A stretch of 61,894 nt of DNA from Rhodosalinus halophilus (GTDB lineage Bacteria; Pseudomonadota; Alphaproteobacteria; Rhodobacterales; Rhodobacteraceae). Under the pieces are notes generated by a model that was given only the letters and a program-made list of their open reading frames with translations, was not told where the DNA came from and did not search any database. The stretch is taken from contig NZ_QNTQ01000026.1 in the NCBI RefSeq assembly GCF_003298775.1, positions 1-61,894 on the forward strand, read 5' to 3'. A program made the position numbers and the translations under genes. This document shows positions 18,311 to 26,378 of this stretch, in pieces (position 1 is the stretch's first letter; every line of letters begins with the position of its first letter).

Positions 18311-18436
18311 GGCGAACTCCCTTTCGCGGCCGGACCATAGCGGCCCGGCGCGCCCGCGGCCATCGCTGCGGCGACGCATCGCATATGCTGCATGTGACGT
18401 CTTGCCACCGCGCGCGCGACGGCGTAGGCCTCGGCC

Positions 18437-19663
18437 ATGACCGACGCCACCGCCCCCGCCATCGACGACTCCCGCGCCAGGCGCAACGTCGCCGTGCTCG
18501 TCGCCGCCCAGGCGCTGCTCGGCGCCCAGATGCCGATGATCTTCACCGTGGGCGGGCTCGCCGGGCAGTCGCTCGCGCCCAACGCCTGCCTCGCGACGCT
18601 GCCCATCTCGCTGATCGTGCTGGGCTCGATGCTCTCGGCCACGCCGCTGTCGGCCGCGATGCAGCGCTGGGGGCGCCGGGCAGGCTTCTTCATCGGCGCC
18701 TCGGGCGGCGCGGCGGGCGGAATCATCGGCGCGACCGGCCTCTGGCTGGGCTCCTTCCCGGTCTTCCTCGCCGGCAGCCTGCTCACCGGCCTCTACATGT
18801 CGGCGCACAACTTCTACCGCTTCGCCGCGGCCGACACCGCCTCGGCCGCGTTCCGGCCCAAGGCGATCTCCTATGTCATGGCCGGCGGGCTGCTGGCGGC
18901 GATCATCGGCCCGCAGCTCGTCAAGGTGACGAGCGATGCCTTCGTCATTCCCTTCCTCGGCACCTACATGGCGGTGATCGCGGTCAACGTGCTGGGCGCC
19001 TTCCTCTTCTTCGGGCTCGACATCCCCCGCCCCCCGGTGCCCTCCGAAGACGCGCCGCGCGGCCGCAGCCGGCGCGAGCTGATCACGACGCCCGCCATCG
19101 CGGTCGCCGTGATCTGCGCGACGGTCTCCTACGCGCTCATGAACCTGGTGATGACCTCGACGCCGCTCGCCGTCGTGGGATGCGGCTTCGGGGCCAACAA
19201 CGCGGCCGATGTGGTCACGGCCCATGTGCTGGCCATGTATGTGCCGTCGTTCTTCACGGGCCACCTGATCGCGCGCTTCGGGACGCGCACCATCGTCGCC
19301 ACGGGCCTCGCGATCCTGGCCGCGGCCGGGGCGGTGGCGCTCTCGGGCGTCGAGCTCGAGCATTTCTTCGTCGCCCTCGTGCTGCTCGGCATCGGCTGGA
19401 ACTTCGGCTTCATCGGCGCCACCACCATGCTCGCCGGCCAGCACGAGCCGCACGAGCGCGGGCGGATGCAGGGGCTCAACGATCTGATCGTCTTCGGCGG
19501 CGTGACCTTCGCCTCGCTGTCGTCGGGCGGGCTGATGAACTGCACCGGCGGCACGCCCGAGGCGGGCTGGACCGCGGTGAACCTCGCCATGGCGCCCTTC
19601 CTCGCGCTCGCGGGCGGCGCGCTCATCTGGCTCTGGCTGCGCCCGCAGGCCCGGCCGATCTGA
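18437..19663 (+). CDS. MFS transporter
   Basis: A 408-residue major facilitator superfamily protein with about twelve hydrophobic helices. The cytoplasmic loop between helices 2 and 3 (AMQRWGRRAGFF, about residues 74-85) carries the basic MFS signature. A second basic loop (ARFGTRTIVATG) lies in the C-terminal half. The central loop near residues 200-215 is charged (PSEDAPRGRSRRE). The substrate cannot be told: it resembles uncharacterised Rhodobacterales MFS proteins of the drug- or metabolite-exporter type. It is divergent from the glycosylase gene, with a 126-base gap. Confidence 0.87.
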   Translation: MTDATAPAIDDSRARRNVAVLVAAQALLGAQMPMIFTVGGLAGQSLAPNACLATLPISLIVLGSMLSATPLSAAMQRWGRRAGFFIGASGGAAGGIIGATGLWLGSFPVFLAGSLLTGLYMSAHNFYRFAAADTASAAFRPKAISYVMAGGLLAAIIGPQLVKVTSDAFVIPFLGTYMAVIAVNVLGAFLFFGLDIPRPPVPSEDAPRGRSRRELITTPAIAVAVICATVSYALMNLVMTSTPLAVVGCGFGANNAADVVTAHVLAMYVPSFFTGHLIARFGTRTIVATGLAILAAAGAVALSGVELEHFFVALVLLGIGWNFGFIGATTMLAGQHEPHERGRMQGLNDLIVFGGVTFASLSSGGLMNCTGGTPEAGWTAVNLAMAPFLALAGGALIWLWLRPQARPI

Positions 19664-19686
19664 CGCCGCCGGCGGCCGCCCGCACC

Positions 19687-19731
19687 GCCGCCGCAAGGCG
19701 GCCCCAGTAAAGCTGTCGCGCCGCAGGCGCG
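19687..19731. terminator. Two GC-rich hairpins between convergent genes
   Basis: GCCGCC-GCAA-GGCGGC (19687-19702) with a GNRA loop and CGCGCC-GCA-GGCGCG (19717-19731) lie between the convergent MFS and phytoene-synthase-like genes. They probably end transcription in both directions. Confidence 0.5.
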
Positions 19732-19750
19732 TCCGCTCGATAACCGCCCG

Positions 19751-20512
19751 CTACCACCGGCCGGCCGCCGCCGCGATCAATGCCAGCCGCGCGCGCATCG
19801 GGCCCGAGCGCAGACGCCCCGCGGCGACGCGTGCGGGCTCGGCCGCCGCCCGCGCCAGCATCGCGCCGGCGCCGCCCACGTCGATCAGGGCCGCGCGCGC
19901 CGCGCGCGACACCCGCGCCCGACGCCTGCGCGCATGGGCGAGCCGGGCCAGCCCCTCCCGTGCGAGCGCCGAGACGGCCTCGGGCCGTCCGTCCGGCAGC
20001 GGCAACCGCCCGCGCGCCTCCAGCTCGGGGACGGCGGCCAGCCAGGCCGAAAGACCCTGCGCCTGGCCCGCCGCGCGCACCACCTCCTCCTCGGCTGGGC
20101 CCAGCGCACGCGCCGCAACCCAGTGCAGCGTGCCGGCCGTGGCATCGAGATAGGTCCAGAGCGCCGCCGCATCCGCGAAGGGCGCGCGCTCCAGATCGGC
20201 GCGCCGCGCGGCCACCAGCCCGTCGAGGAGCCGCGCCCCCTCGGCGTCGAGCGCCCCTGCGAGCGGCAGCGCCACCTCGTGCCGCCGCGCGGGCTGGCCC
20301 TCGGCGATCTCCTCGAGCGCCTCGCGCCACCATTGCAGGCGGATCTCGGCGAGCATCGGCTCGGACACGACCCAGGGGGCGCGCGCCACCTCGAGGTTGA
20401 AGGCGAAGAGCGGGAAGAGCACGCGACGCGCCTGCGGCGGCGCGGCCATCGCCGCGCGGAACCGGTCCGGATCGCCCCGGCGAAGAAGCTCGGCACAGGC
20501 CTGAAGCGTCAC
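19751..20512 (-). CDS. Squalene/phytoene synthase-family protein
   Basis: A 253-residue protein of the squalene/phytoene synthase superfamily, close to the short NDUFAF6-like group. The first half keeps the family fold (DRFRAAMAAPPQARRVLFPLFAFNLEVARAP-type helix near 15-45, with LQWWREAL at about 58-65). The paired aspartate-rich DxxxD metal motifs of true phytoene synthases are not clear. It may therefore not be a terpene synthase: NDUFAF6-type proteins act in respiratory complex I assembly. The GTG start at 20512 overlaps the stop of the methyltransferase gene (GTGA), so the two are coupled. The C-terminal part is alanine- and arginine-rich. Confidence 0.8.
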   Translation of the reverse strand: MTLQACAELLRRGDPDRFRAAMAAPPQARRVLFPLFAFNLEVARAPWVVSEPMLAEIRLQWWREALEEIAEGQPARRHEVALPLAGALDAEGARLLDGLVAARRADLERAPFADAAALWTYLDATAGTLHWVAARALGPAEEEVVRAAGQAQGLSAWLAAVPELEARGRLPLPDGRPEAVSALAREGLARLAHARRRRARVSRAARAALIDVGGAGAMLARAAAEPARVAAGRLRSGPMRARLALIAAAAGRW

Positions 20513-21252
20513 GCCGGCCTCGCGAGCACCAGCGCGTAGCCGATGTCCCCGGGCGCGGCGCGCCAGGCGGCCACTTCGGCGCGCGCCTCGGCCATGGCCG
20601 CGGCGAGGGCCGGGTCGTCCGGACGCGCGCCCGACGCCTCGAGCTCGCCGATTCGGCCTTCGAGCGCATCCATGTAGCCCCGCCATGCCTCGGGGCCGAG
20701 GTGCCGGACCGCCTCCACAGCGTACCCCGCCGCGCGCACCCGCACCTCCAGCCCCGACAGGTCGGTGATCGCGGGATAGCCGGCCCAGAAGGCCCGTGCG
20801 GCCTCGGACGGCGGATCGGTGAGATAGACGGGCTCGGAGAAGGCGACCGCGCCTCCGGGCGCCAGCGCGCCGCGCCAGGCCCGCAAGCCCTCGGTCACGC
20901 CAAGGAAGTAGAGCGCCCCGGCGCACCAGATCAGGTCGTAGGGGCCTTCGACGCGGGCCATGTCGCCTTCGCGGACGGTGACGCGCGGCCCGAACCGGGC
21001 GAGGCGGGCGCGCGCCTCCGCCACCAGCGCGGGAGAGGCGTCCACCGCCTCGATCCGCGCCTTGGGCAGCGCCTCGGCCAGCGTCTCGGTATCCGCGCCG
21101 GACCCCGCGCCCGCATCAAGGACGCGGGCCTCCCCCGAGACGCCCAGCGCCTCCAGCGCCCAGCGCACGTCCTCGGCCGTGCCGGGCCCCTGGCGGGGCG
21201 TGCCCCGGTGCAGGCGCATCACAGCCGCGCGTTCCTCGTCCTCGGTCGTCAT
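20509..21252 (-). CDS. Class I SAM-dependent methyltransferase
   Basis: A 247-residue Rossmann-fold methyltransferase. SAM-binding motif I is VLDAGAGSGADTETLA (about residues 40-55), followed by the acidic end of the second strand (RIEAVDASPALV, about 63-74). Motif IV is YDLIWCAGALYFLG (about 104-117). The target is unknown: small molecules are more likely than RNA given its size and compact C-terminus. It ends overlapping the phytoene-synthase-like gene and begins 15 bases after cimA on the same strand, so a cimA-methyltransferase-synthase run is likely. Confidence 0.88.
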   Translation of the reverse strand: MTTEDEERAAVMRLHRGTPRQGPGTAEDVRWALEALGVSGEARVLDAGAGSGADTETLAEALPKARIEAVDASPALVAEARARLARFGPRVTVREGDMARVEGPYDLIWCAGALYFLGVTEGLRAWRGALAPGGAVAFSEPVYLTDPPSEAARAFWAGYPAITDLSGLEVRVRAAGYAVEAVRHLGPEAWRGYMDALEGRIGELEASGARPDDPALAAAMAEARAEVAAWRAAPGDIGYALVLARPA

Positions 21253-21267
21253 GGCCTGCCCTCCGGC

Positions 21268-22881
21268 TCAGCCCGCGTCGCGCAGCAGCTTCCAGGTGAT
21301 CGCGTCCAGGAGCGCCTCGAAGCTCGCGTCGATGATGTTGGCGCTGACGCCCACGGTGGACCAGCGCCGCCCCTGCCCGTCCTCGCTGTCGATCATGACG
21401 CGGGTGACGGCTTCGGTGCCGCCCTGCGTGATGCGCACCTTGAAGTCCACAAGCCGCATGTCGTCGATCGCCGTCTGGTAGGGTCCGAGGTCCTTGCTCA
21501 GGGCCTTGGCGAGCGCGTTGACGGGGCCGCGGTCATTGCCCGCCGCGTCCATCGACTCGCTCACCGAGAGTTTCTTCTCGCCGCCCACCTTCACCACGAC
21601 GACGGCCTCGGAGAGACTCACCATCCGGTCGTACTTGTTCTTGCGCCGCTCGACGGTGACCTTGTAGCGCTTGACCTCGAAGAACGCGGGCAGAAGGCCC
21701 AGCGCGCGCCGCGCGAGGATCTCGAAGCTCGCCTGCGCGGTGTCGTAGGAATAGCCTTCCGACTCGCGCGCCTTCACCTCTTCCAGGATGCGGGGCAGTT
21801 CGGGCGCGTCGCGGTCGACCGTGAGCCCCGCCTCGGCGAGCCGGCCGCGCAGGTTCGACAGCCCCGCCTGGTTCGACATCGGCACCACGCGGGCGTTGCC
21901 CACGCGGGCGGGGTCGATGTGTTCGTAGGTGGCCGGGTCCTTGAGGATCGCGCTCGCGTGCAGCCCCGCCTTGTGCGCGAAGGCCGAGGCGCCGACATAG
22001 GCGGCCTGCTTCATGGGCACGCGGTTGAGGATCTCGTCGAGCATCCGGCTGGTGCGGGTGAGCCCCTCCAGCGCGGCATCGCTCACGCCCGTCTCGAAGC
22101 GGTCGGCCCAGGGCGCCTTGAGCTTCAGCGTGGGGATCAGCGCGATGAGGTTCGCGTTGCCGCAGCGCTCGCCCAGCCCGTTGAGCGTGCCCTGCACCTG
22201 CCGCGCGCCCGCCTCCACCGCGGCGAGGCTGCCGGCGACCGCCGTCTCGGTGTCGTTGTGGGTGTGGATGCCGAGGCGGTCGCCGGGGACGCCCTCGGCG
22301 ATCACCGCCTCTACCCCTCGCCCGATCACCGAGGGCAGCGTGCCGCCATTGGTGTCGCAGAGCACCACCCAGCGCGCGCCGCCCTCCAGCGCGGCCTGCA
22401 GGCAGGCGCGGGCATAGCCGGGGTCGGAGGCATACCCGTCGAAGAAATGCTCGGCGTCGAAGATCGCCTCGCGCCCCTGCGCCACCACATGGGCGACGGA
22501 GCGGCGGATGTTGTCGAGGTTCTCGTCGCGGCTGATGCCCAGCGCGCGCTCGACGTGGTAGTCGTGCGCCTTGCCGACGAGGCAGACGGTGCCGGTGCCG
22601 GCGTTCAGCACACCGGCGAGGATGTCGTCGTTCTCCGCCGAGCGGCCCGCGCGCTTGGTCATGCCGAAGGCGCACAGCTTCGCGCGCGTCGCCGGCGCCG
22701 CGGCGAAGAAGGCGCTGTCGGTCGGGTTCGCCCCCGGCCAGCCACCCTCGATGTAATCCACGCCAAGGGCGTCGAGCGCCTGCGCGATCTTCACCTTCTC
22801 GTCGACCGAGAACTGCACGCCCTGCGTCTGCTGCCCGTCGCGCAGGGTGGTGTCGTAGAGGAAGAGGCGCTCGCGGGTCAT
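21268..22881 (-). CDS. cimA: Citramalate synthase
   Basis: A 537-residue enzyme of the isopropylmalate/homocitrate synthase family, condensing acetyl-CoA with pyruvate to citramalate. The TIM-barrel domain begins at FLYDTTLRDGQQTQGVQFS (residues 6-24), with the DTTLRDG metal/substrate motif. HTHNDTETAVAGSLAAVEAG carries the HxHND metal motif. The C-terminal LeuA-dimer regulatory domain is present (about 420-537), suggesting feedback by isoleucine. This gives a threonine-independent route to 2-oxobutyrate and isoleucine, or feeds the ethylmalonyl-CoA/citramalate carbon routes common in alphaproteobacteria. The upstream 300 bases are GC-rich repeats separating it from cysS. Confidence 0.94.
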   Translation of the reverse strand: MTRERLFLYDTTLRDGQQTQGVQFSVDEKVKIAQALDALGVDYIEGGWPGANPTDSAFFAAAPATRAKLCAFGMTKRAGRSAENDDILAGVLNAGTGTVCLVGKAHDYHVERALGISRDENLDNIRRSVAHVVAQGREAIFDAEHFFDGYASDPGYARACLQAALEGGARWVVLCDTNGGTLPSVIGRGVEAVIAEGVPGDRLGIHTHNDTETAVAGSLAAVEAGARQVQGTLNGLGERCGNANLIALIPTLKLKAPWADRFETGVSDAALEGLTRTSRMLDEILNRVPMKQAAYVGASAFAHKAGLHASAILKDPATYEHIDPARVGNARVVPMSNQAGLSNLRGRLAEAGLTVDRDAPELPRILEEVKARESEGYSYDTAQASFEILARRALGLLPAFFEVKRYKVTVERRKNKYDRMVSLSEAVVVVKVGGEKKLSVSESMDAAGNDRGPVNALAKALSKDLGPYQTAIDDMRLVDFKVRITQGGTEAVTRVMIDSEDGQGRRWSTVGVSANIIDASFEALLDAITWKLLRDAG

Positions 22882-22944
22882 GGCCGGCCTCCCCCGGGGT
22901 TGCCGGCGGGCGCGCCTAGGGAAGGGCGGCGCCCGGCCGCGGGT

Positions 22945-23158
22945 GGGCGCCGAAGCGCCCGCCCGGGGGGGCGGCCGGGCGCTGCCCGGGCCGATGGCCC
23001 GGGCGGGAGAGCGGAGAGGGGCCTACGACCGCCGCCCAGGCCCTCCGGCAAGGAATGGCGCGCCAAGTCCAGGGCTGCGCCCGCACCGCGGAGTGGGCCG
23101 AACGCCCGCCCCGGGGGGGCGGTGCGGGCGTCTCCCGGGCCGCTGGCCCGGGCGGTCA
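22945..23158. repeat. Two near-identical GC-rich direct repeats in the cimA-cysS gap
   Basis: Copies of about 64 bases lie at 22945-23008 and 23095-23158. Each has the same order: GCCGAA.CGCCCGCCC, a run of seven G, a short variable part, then CCCGGGCCG.TGGCCCGGGCGG. Each copy can fold on itself. The rest of the 22882-23185 gap shows no gene. They look like mobile palindromic or intergenic repeat units of a high-GC genome. Confidence 0.6.
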
Positions 23159-23185
23159 GGACAAGGGATCCGCCCGCGATGCCCA

Positions 23186-24658
23186 TCAGACCGACCATCC
23201 TTCTTCTTCCAATGCCTCCAGCTTCGCCGGATCGAAGCCGGCCGCGGGCAGCAACTCGACACCGGCCTTGCTCATCCGCACCTCGACGCCGGCGGCCACC
23301 AGCGCGGCCTTCATCCGGTCCACTTCTGAGAAGTCCTTGGTCCGCATGGCTTCAGCGCGCTTAGCAACGAGTGTCTGCTGCAAGGTTTCCAGGGCCGCGC
23401 GTCCAACGGCTTGCTGCCGTTCAAGCCGATAAACGTCGAGGTTGTGCAGGCCGAGGAACGCGAGGGTTTCGAAGAACCGTTCGACCTCCGCGCTGTCCAC
23501 GGACGACATCTTCGCGTCGCGCGCCAATTCGAATAGCCGCCGCTGAAAGATGACCGGTGTGTTGAGGTCGTCGGCCAGCGCCTCGACGACCTGCGGGTCG
23601 ACATTTTGACCGGTGAAGACTCTCTTCGGGTCCGACAGAGCATGGCGCTTCAGGCGGTGCCACGCCCCAAGGTGTCCCTGCGCCTCGCGCGCCTTTTCCT
23701 CCGTCCAGTCCATCGGCTTGCGGTAGTGCGTGCCGAGGAAGACGAAGCGGATCACCTCGCCCGGCACCTTCCAGCCGCCGGACCAGTTGCCTTCCAGCAG
23801 ATCGCGCACCGTGAAGAAGTTGCCGAGGGATTTCGACATCTTCTTGCCCTCGACCTGCAGCATCTCGTTGTGCAGCCAATAGCGGGCGAAACTCCCCTCG
23901 GGGTGGGCGCAGCAGCTTTGCGCGACCTCGTTTTCGTGGTGGGGGAACATCAGGTCGGCGCCGCCGCCGTGGATGTCGAAGCTCGCGCCCAGAAGCGCAT
24001 GCGACATCGCCGAGCATTCGATGTGCCAGCCCGGCCGCCCCCGGCCCCAGGGGCTCTCCCAGCCGGGCTCGTCCGGCGCCGAGGGCTTCCACAGCACGAA
24101 GTCCATCGGGTTCTTCTTGTAAGGCGCGACCTCGACGCGGGCGCCGGCCACCATGTCCTCGACCGACCGGCCCGAAAGCCGCCCGTAGTCCGGGTAGCTC
24201 TCGACGGAGAAGAGCACATGCCCCTCGGCCGCGTAGGCGCAGCCGCGCGCGATCAGCGCCTCGATCATCTCGACCATCTGAGGGATGTAGCCCGTGGCGT
24301 GCGGCTCGCGCGTGGGCGGCAGCACGCCGAGTGCGGCCATGTCCTGATGATACCACTCGGTCGTGGTGCGGGTGAGCTCGTCGATGCCGATGCCGCGCTC
24401 GCGCGCGCGGTCGATGATCTTGTCTTCCACGTCGGTGATGTTGCGCACGTAGGTGACTTTGCCCCAACCGTTTTCTGGCGCCACATGCCGAAGCAGCCGG
24501 TAGAGCACGTCGAAGACCACCGCGGGCCGCGCGTTGCCCAGGTGCGCGCGATCATAGACCGTGGGCCCGCAGACATACATGCGCACGTTCGCGGGATCGA
24601 GCGGCTCGAAGCGCTCCTTCGTCCGCGTGCGGGTGTTGGTGAGGTGGATCTCGGTCAT
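23186..24658 (-). CDS. cysS: Cysteinyl-tRNA synthetase
   Basis: A 490-residue class I aminoacyl-tRNA synthetase that charges tRNA-Cys. Cys30 in YVCGPTVYD is the zinc ligand that selects cysteine. The HIGH-type motif is HLGN (39-42) and the KMSKS loop is KKMSKSLGN (about 272-280). The WHIECSAM motif supplies a further zinc ligand. The C-terminal helical anticodon domain is present and full length. It is slightly longer than E. coli CysS owing to a small insert near residues 318-330. The gene stands alone between two long gaps. Confidence 0.96.
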   Translation of the reverse strand: MTEIHLTNTRTRTKERFEPLDPANVRMYVCGPTVYDRAHLGNARPAVVFDVLYRLLRHVAPENGWGKVTYVRNITDVEDKIIDRARERGIGIDELTRTTTEWYHQDMAALGVLPPTREPHATGYIPQMVEMIEALIARGCAYAAEGHVLFSVESYPDYGRLSGRSVEDMVAGARVEVAPYKKNPMDFVLWKPSAPDEPGWESPWGRGRPGWHIECSAMSHALLGASFDIHGGGADLMFPHHENEVAQSCCAHPEGSFARYWLHNEMLQVEGKKMSKSLGNFFTVRDLLEGNWSGGWKVPGEVIRFVFLGTHYRKPMDWTEEKAREAQGHLGAWHRLKRHALSDPKRVFTGQNVDPQVVEALADDLNTPVIFQRRLFELARDAKMSSVDSAEVERFFETLAFLGLHNLDVYRLERQQAVGRAALETLQQTLVAKRAEAMRTKDFSEVDRMKAALVAAGVEVRMSKAGVELLPAAGFDPAKLEALEEEGWSV

Positions 24659-25043
24659 GCCCTGATGTCTCTCGCGCGGTGGGGCCGCGGCGGGCTTAGC
24701 AGGGTCATCTGGGTTTGGAAACGAAAAGACCGGCCCGCCGCGCGTGTGTCAGCCGGTAATGCAGCAGCAGATGATGGCGGCGGTCGTCATGCAGCCCCGT
24801 TAGCACGCCCGCAGCCCCGCGGTCCAGCCTCAGGCGTAGCTCGGTTCGCTGCTCGGGGACTCTTGGGCTTGTCATTCATTGCCTCTCCAGCGAGGCGGGG
24901 CTGAGCGAACCCAGCCCCTAGCGACGCTTGGAGATTGGGCAACGGGCGATCAATGGTCGCATACTTTAAGTATGGCGCTTCATGGACCCAGACGCAAACG
25001 AAAGGCTGAGGGGGGTGCGACAGTCAGGTTCCGAACTGATCCT
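24659..25043. other. Long intergenic region upstream of cysS
   Basis: About 385 bases without a convincing gene. It contains a 7-bp hairpin GGGGCTG-AGCGAACC-CAGCCCC (24897-24918) and a palindrome CATACTT-T-AAGTATG (24960-24974) that stands out as AT-rich. A minus-strand open frame of 56 codons (24875 to 24705) with GGAGAGG upstream exists but has no recognisable protein character. The cysS promoter must lie here. Confidence 0.5.
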
Positions 25044-25439
25044 CTACCCATAGCTCACCACCTCGAACTCGATGCCGTCCGCGTCGCGGAAGTAGAACCG
25101 CCGCCCCGGCTCGTAATCGGCGTGGCTCTCCGGGGCGAAGCCCTCGGTCTTCACCTTCGCCTCGACGGCGTCGAGATCATCCACCACCACCGCGATGTGG
25201 TTGAGCCCGCCGCGTGTGGCGTAGCTGTCGCCGGGCGGGCGCTGGCCGTCCCCCTCGTAGGCCGCGGGCGCGCGGTAGAGCGCGACGTAGTCGTCCTCGC
25301 TGCCCACGTGGATGGTGTAGCCCTCGTGCTTGGCCGGCCCCTCCCAGCGGATGTGCCAGCCGAAGAGCCTCTGCATCAGCCGCGCGGTGGCGTGCGGGTC
25401 CGAGACGGTGACGTTCACGTGTTCGAGGCGTCCGGGCAT
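25044..25439 (-). CDS. VOC (glyoxalase/bleomycin-resistance) family protein
   Basis: A 131-residue single-module vicinal-oxygen-chelate protein: MPGRLEHVNVTV start, GGLNHIAVVVDD in the middle and DADGIEFEVVSY at the end. The His and Glu at these three positions are likely metal ligands. Family members are glyoxalases, dioxygenases or drug-binding proteins; function here is not fixed by sequence. The ATG at 25439 aligns with the family start. Its promoter contains a SoxR box in a 19-base spacer, so it should be induced by redox-cycling compounds. That favours a role in detoxifying quinones or similar electrophiles. Confidence 0.85.
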   Translation of the reverse strand: MPGRLEHVNVTVSDPHATARLMQRLFGWHIRWEGPAKHEGYTIHVGSEDDYVALYRAPAAYEGDGQRPPGDSYATRGGLNHIAVVVDDLDAVEAKVKTEGFAPESHADYEPGRRFYFRDADGIEFEVVSYG

Positions 25440-25477
25440 GATGTGCTCCCTCAGGCTTCCGGTGTCGTGCCGAATCA

Positions 25478-25508
25478 TGTGTACTCCTTCAAGTCCACTT
25501 GAGGTCAA
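25478..25508 (-). promoter_or_regulatory. SoxR-controlled promoter of the VOC gene
   Basis: On the minus strand, TTGACC (-35; 25508-25503) and TACACA (-10; 25483-25478) are separated by exactly 19 bases. That is the overlong spacer characteristic of MerR/SoxR-activated promoters. The spacer carries the SoxR box CTTCAAGT-CC-ACTTGAGG (25487-25504), whose arms agree at seven of eight positions. The box ends only seven bases before the soxR ATG, so SoxR may also control its own gene. Confidence 0.85.
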
Positions 25509-25511
25509 GCG

Positions 25512-25955
25512 ATGTCCCGCAGCCACGGCCTGACCATCGGCGAGGTCGCCGCGCGCACCGGCCTCGCGCCCTCGGCGATCCGTCACTACGAGGCGCTGGG
25601 CCTCGTTCATCCGCTGCGCAACGCGGGCAACCAGCGGCGCTATGACCGCGCCGACATCCGCCGCCTCAGCTTCGTGATGGCGGCGCAGCGGCTGGGCTTT
25701 CCGCTGGCGGACATCCGCGCGGCGCTGGCCGACCTGCCCGACGGCCGGCCACCCACGAAGGCGGACTGGGGCCGCATCGCCACCCGCTTTCGCCGCGACA
25801 TCGACGCGCGCATCGCCGCGCTCGAGCTGCTGCGCGACCGGCTCGACGGCTGCATCGGCTGCGGCTGCCTGTCGCTGGAGACCTGCGCGCTCCACAACCC
25901 TGCCGACCGGGCCGGCGCCGAGGGGCCCGGTCCCCGCTACCTCGACCCGATCTGA
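25512..25955 (+). CDS. soxR: SoxR, redox-sensing [2Fe-2S] MerR-family regulator
   Basis: A 147-residue MerR-family activator with a winged-helix domain (LTIGEVAARTGLAPSAIRHY, residues 7-26), a dimerisation helix and the SoxR iron-sulfur motif. Cysteines 114, 117, 119 and 125 have the same C-x2-C-x-C-x5-C spacing as E. coli SoxR, in DGCIGCGCLSLETCALHNP. It senses redox-active compounds by oxidation of the cluster and untwists promoters with 19-base spacers. Such a promoter drives the divergent VOC gene. No soxS is present, as expected outside enterics. The predicted leader is very short. Confidence 0.95.
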   Translation: MSRSHGLTIGEVAARTGLAPSAIRHYEALGLVHPLRNAGNQRRYDRADIRRLSFVMAAQRLGFPLADIRAALADLPDGRPPTKADWGRIATRFRRDIDARIAALELLRDRLDGCIGCGCLSLETCALHNPADRAGAEGPGPRYLDPI

Positions 25956-25993
25956 GCCTTGCCGGATCGCGTGCGCCGGGCGACACTTGGCCC

Positions 25994-26329
25994 ATGACGC
26001 GCGAGACGGTCAACGCGATCTGTCGGGAACGGATTGGTCCGACCCCTGGGGCGGCGGGCAAGACGCCTGGAAGGTGGGCGGCAAGATGTTCGCCTGCATC
26101 GGCATGGCCGACGACGGCGTGTCGGTGAAGACGCCGGACATCGAGACCGCCACCATGCTGATCGAGGTCGGCGTGGGCCAGCGCGCCCCCTGTTTCCACC
26201 GCAGCTGTGTGCGCCTGCCCCGGGGCACCGACCCGGACGAATTGCGCCACCGCCTCACCGCCTCCTACGACCTCGTGCGCGCGCCTCACGAAGACGCTGC
26301 AGGCGACGCTGCCGCCCCGCCCGGATTGA
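25994..26329 (+). pseudogene. MmcQ/YjbR family protein with two frame breaks
   Basis: The region encodes an MmcQ/YjbR-family (DUF419) protein, but in pieces. ATG 25994 gives MTRETVNAICRE, the usual family start. The reading frame then has to shift near 26022, where GTDWSDPWGGG...DAWKVGGKMFA continues in another frame. It shifts back near 26280, where LTKTLQATLPP would end at a TGA at 26329. The first break looks like loss of ten bases between two CGGGAAC repeats, the second like loss of one CG from a CG run. Read from ATG 25994 without correction, the frame meets a stop early. A TTG at 25987 is in the middle frame and could still yield most of the domain. Sequencing error is possible but two breaks make it less likely. 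Confidence 0.65.
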
Positions 26330-26378
26330 CAACGGGCGCCGCCCCGTGGCTCTGAGGGTCCGGGCAACGGAGGACGAC

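Noticed and set aside
22882-23185. CRISPR-like or tandem array
   Set aside because: Only two repeat units without regular spacers; fits a duplicated intergenic palindrome.
24705-24875. 56-codon minus-strand open frame upstream of cysS
   Set aside because: A plausible GGAGAGG lies upstream, but the peptide is arginine/histidine-rich with no family; kept only as a note.
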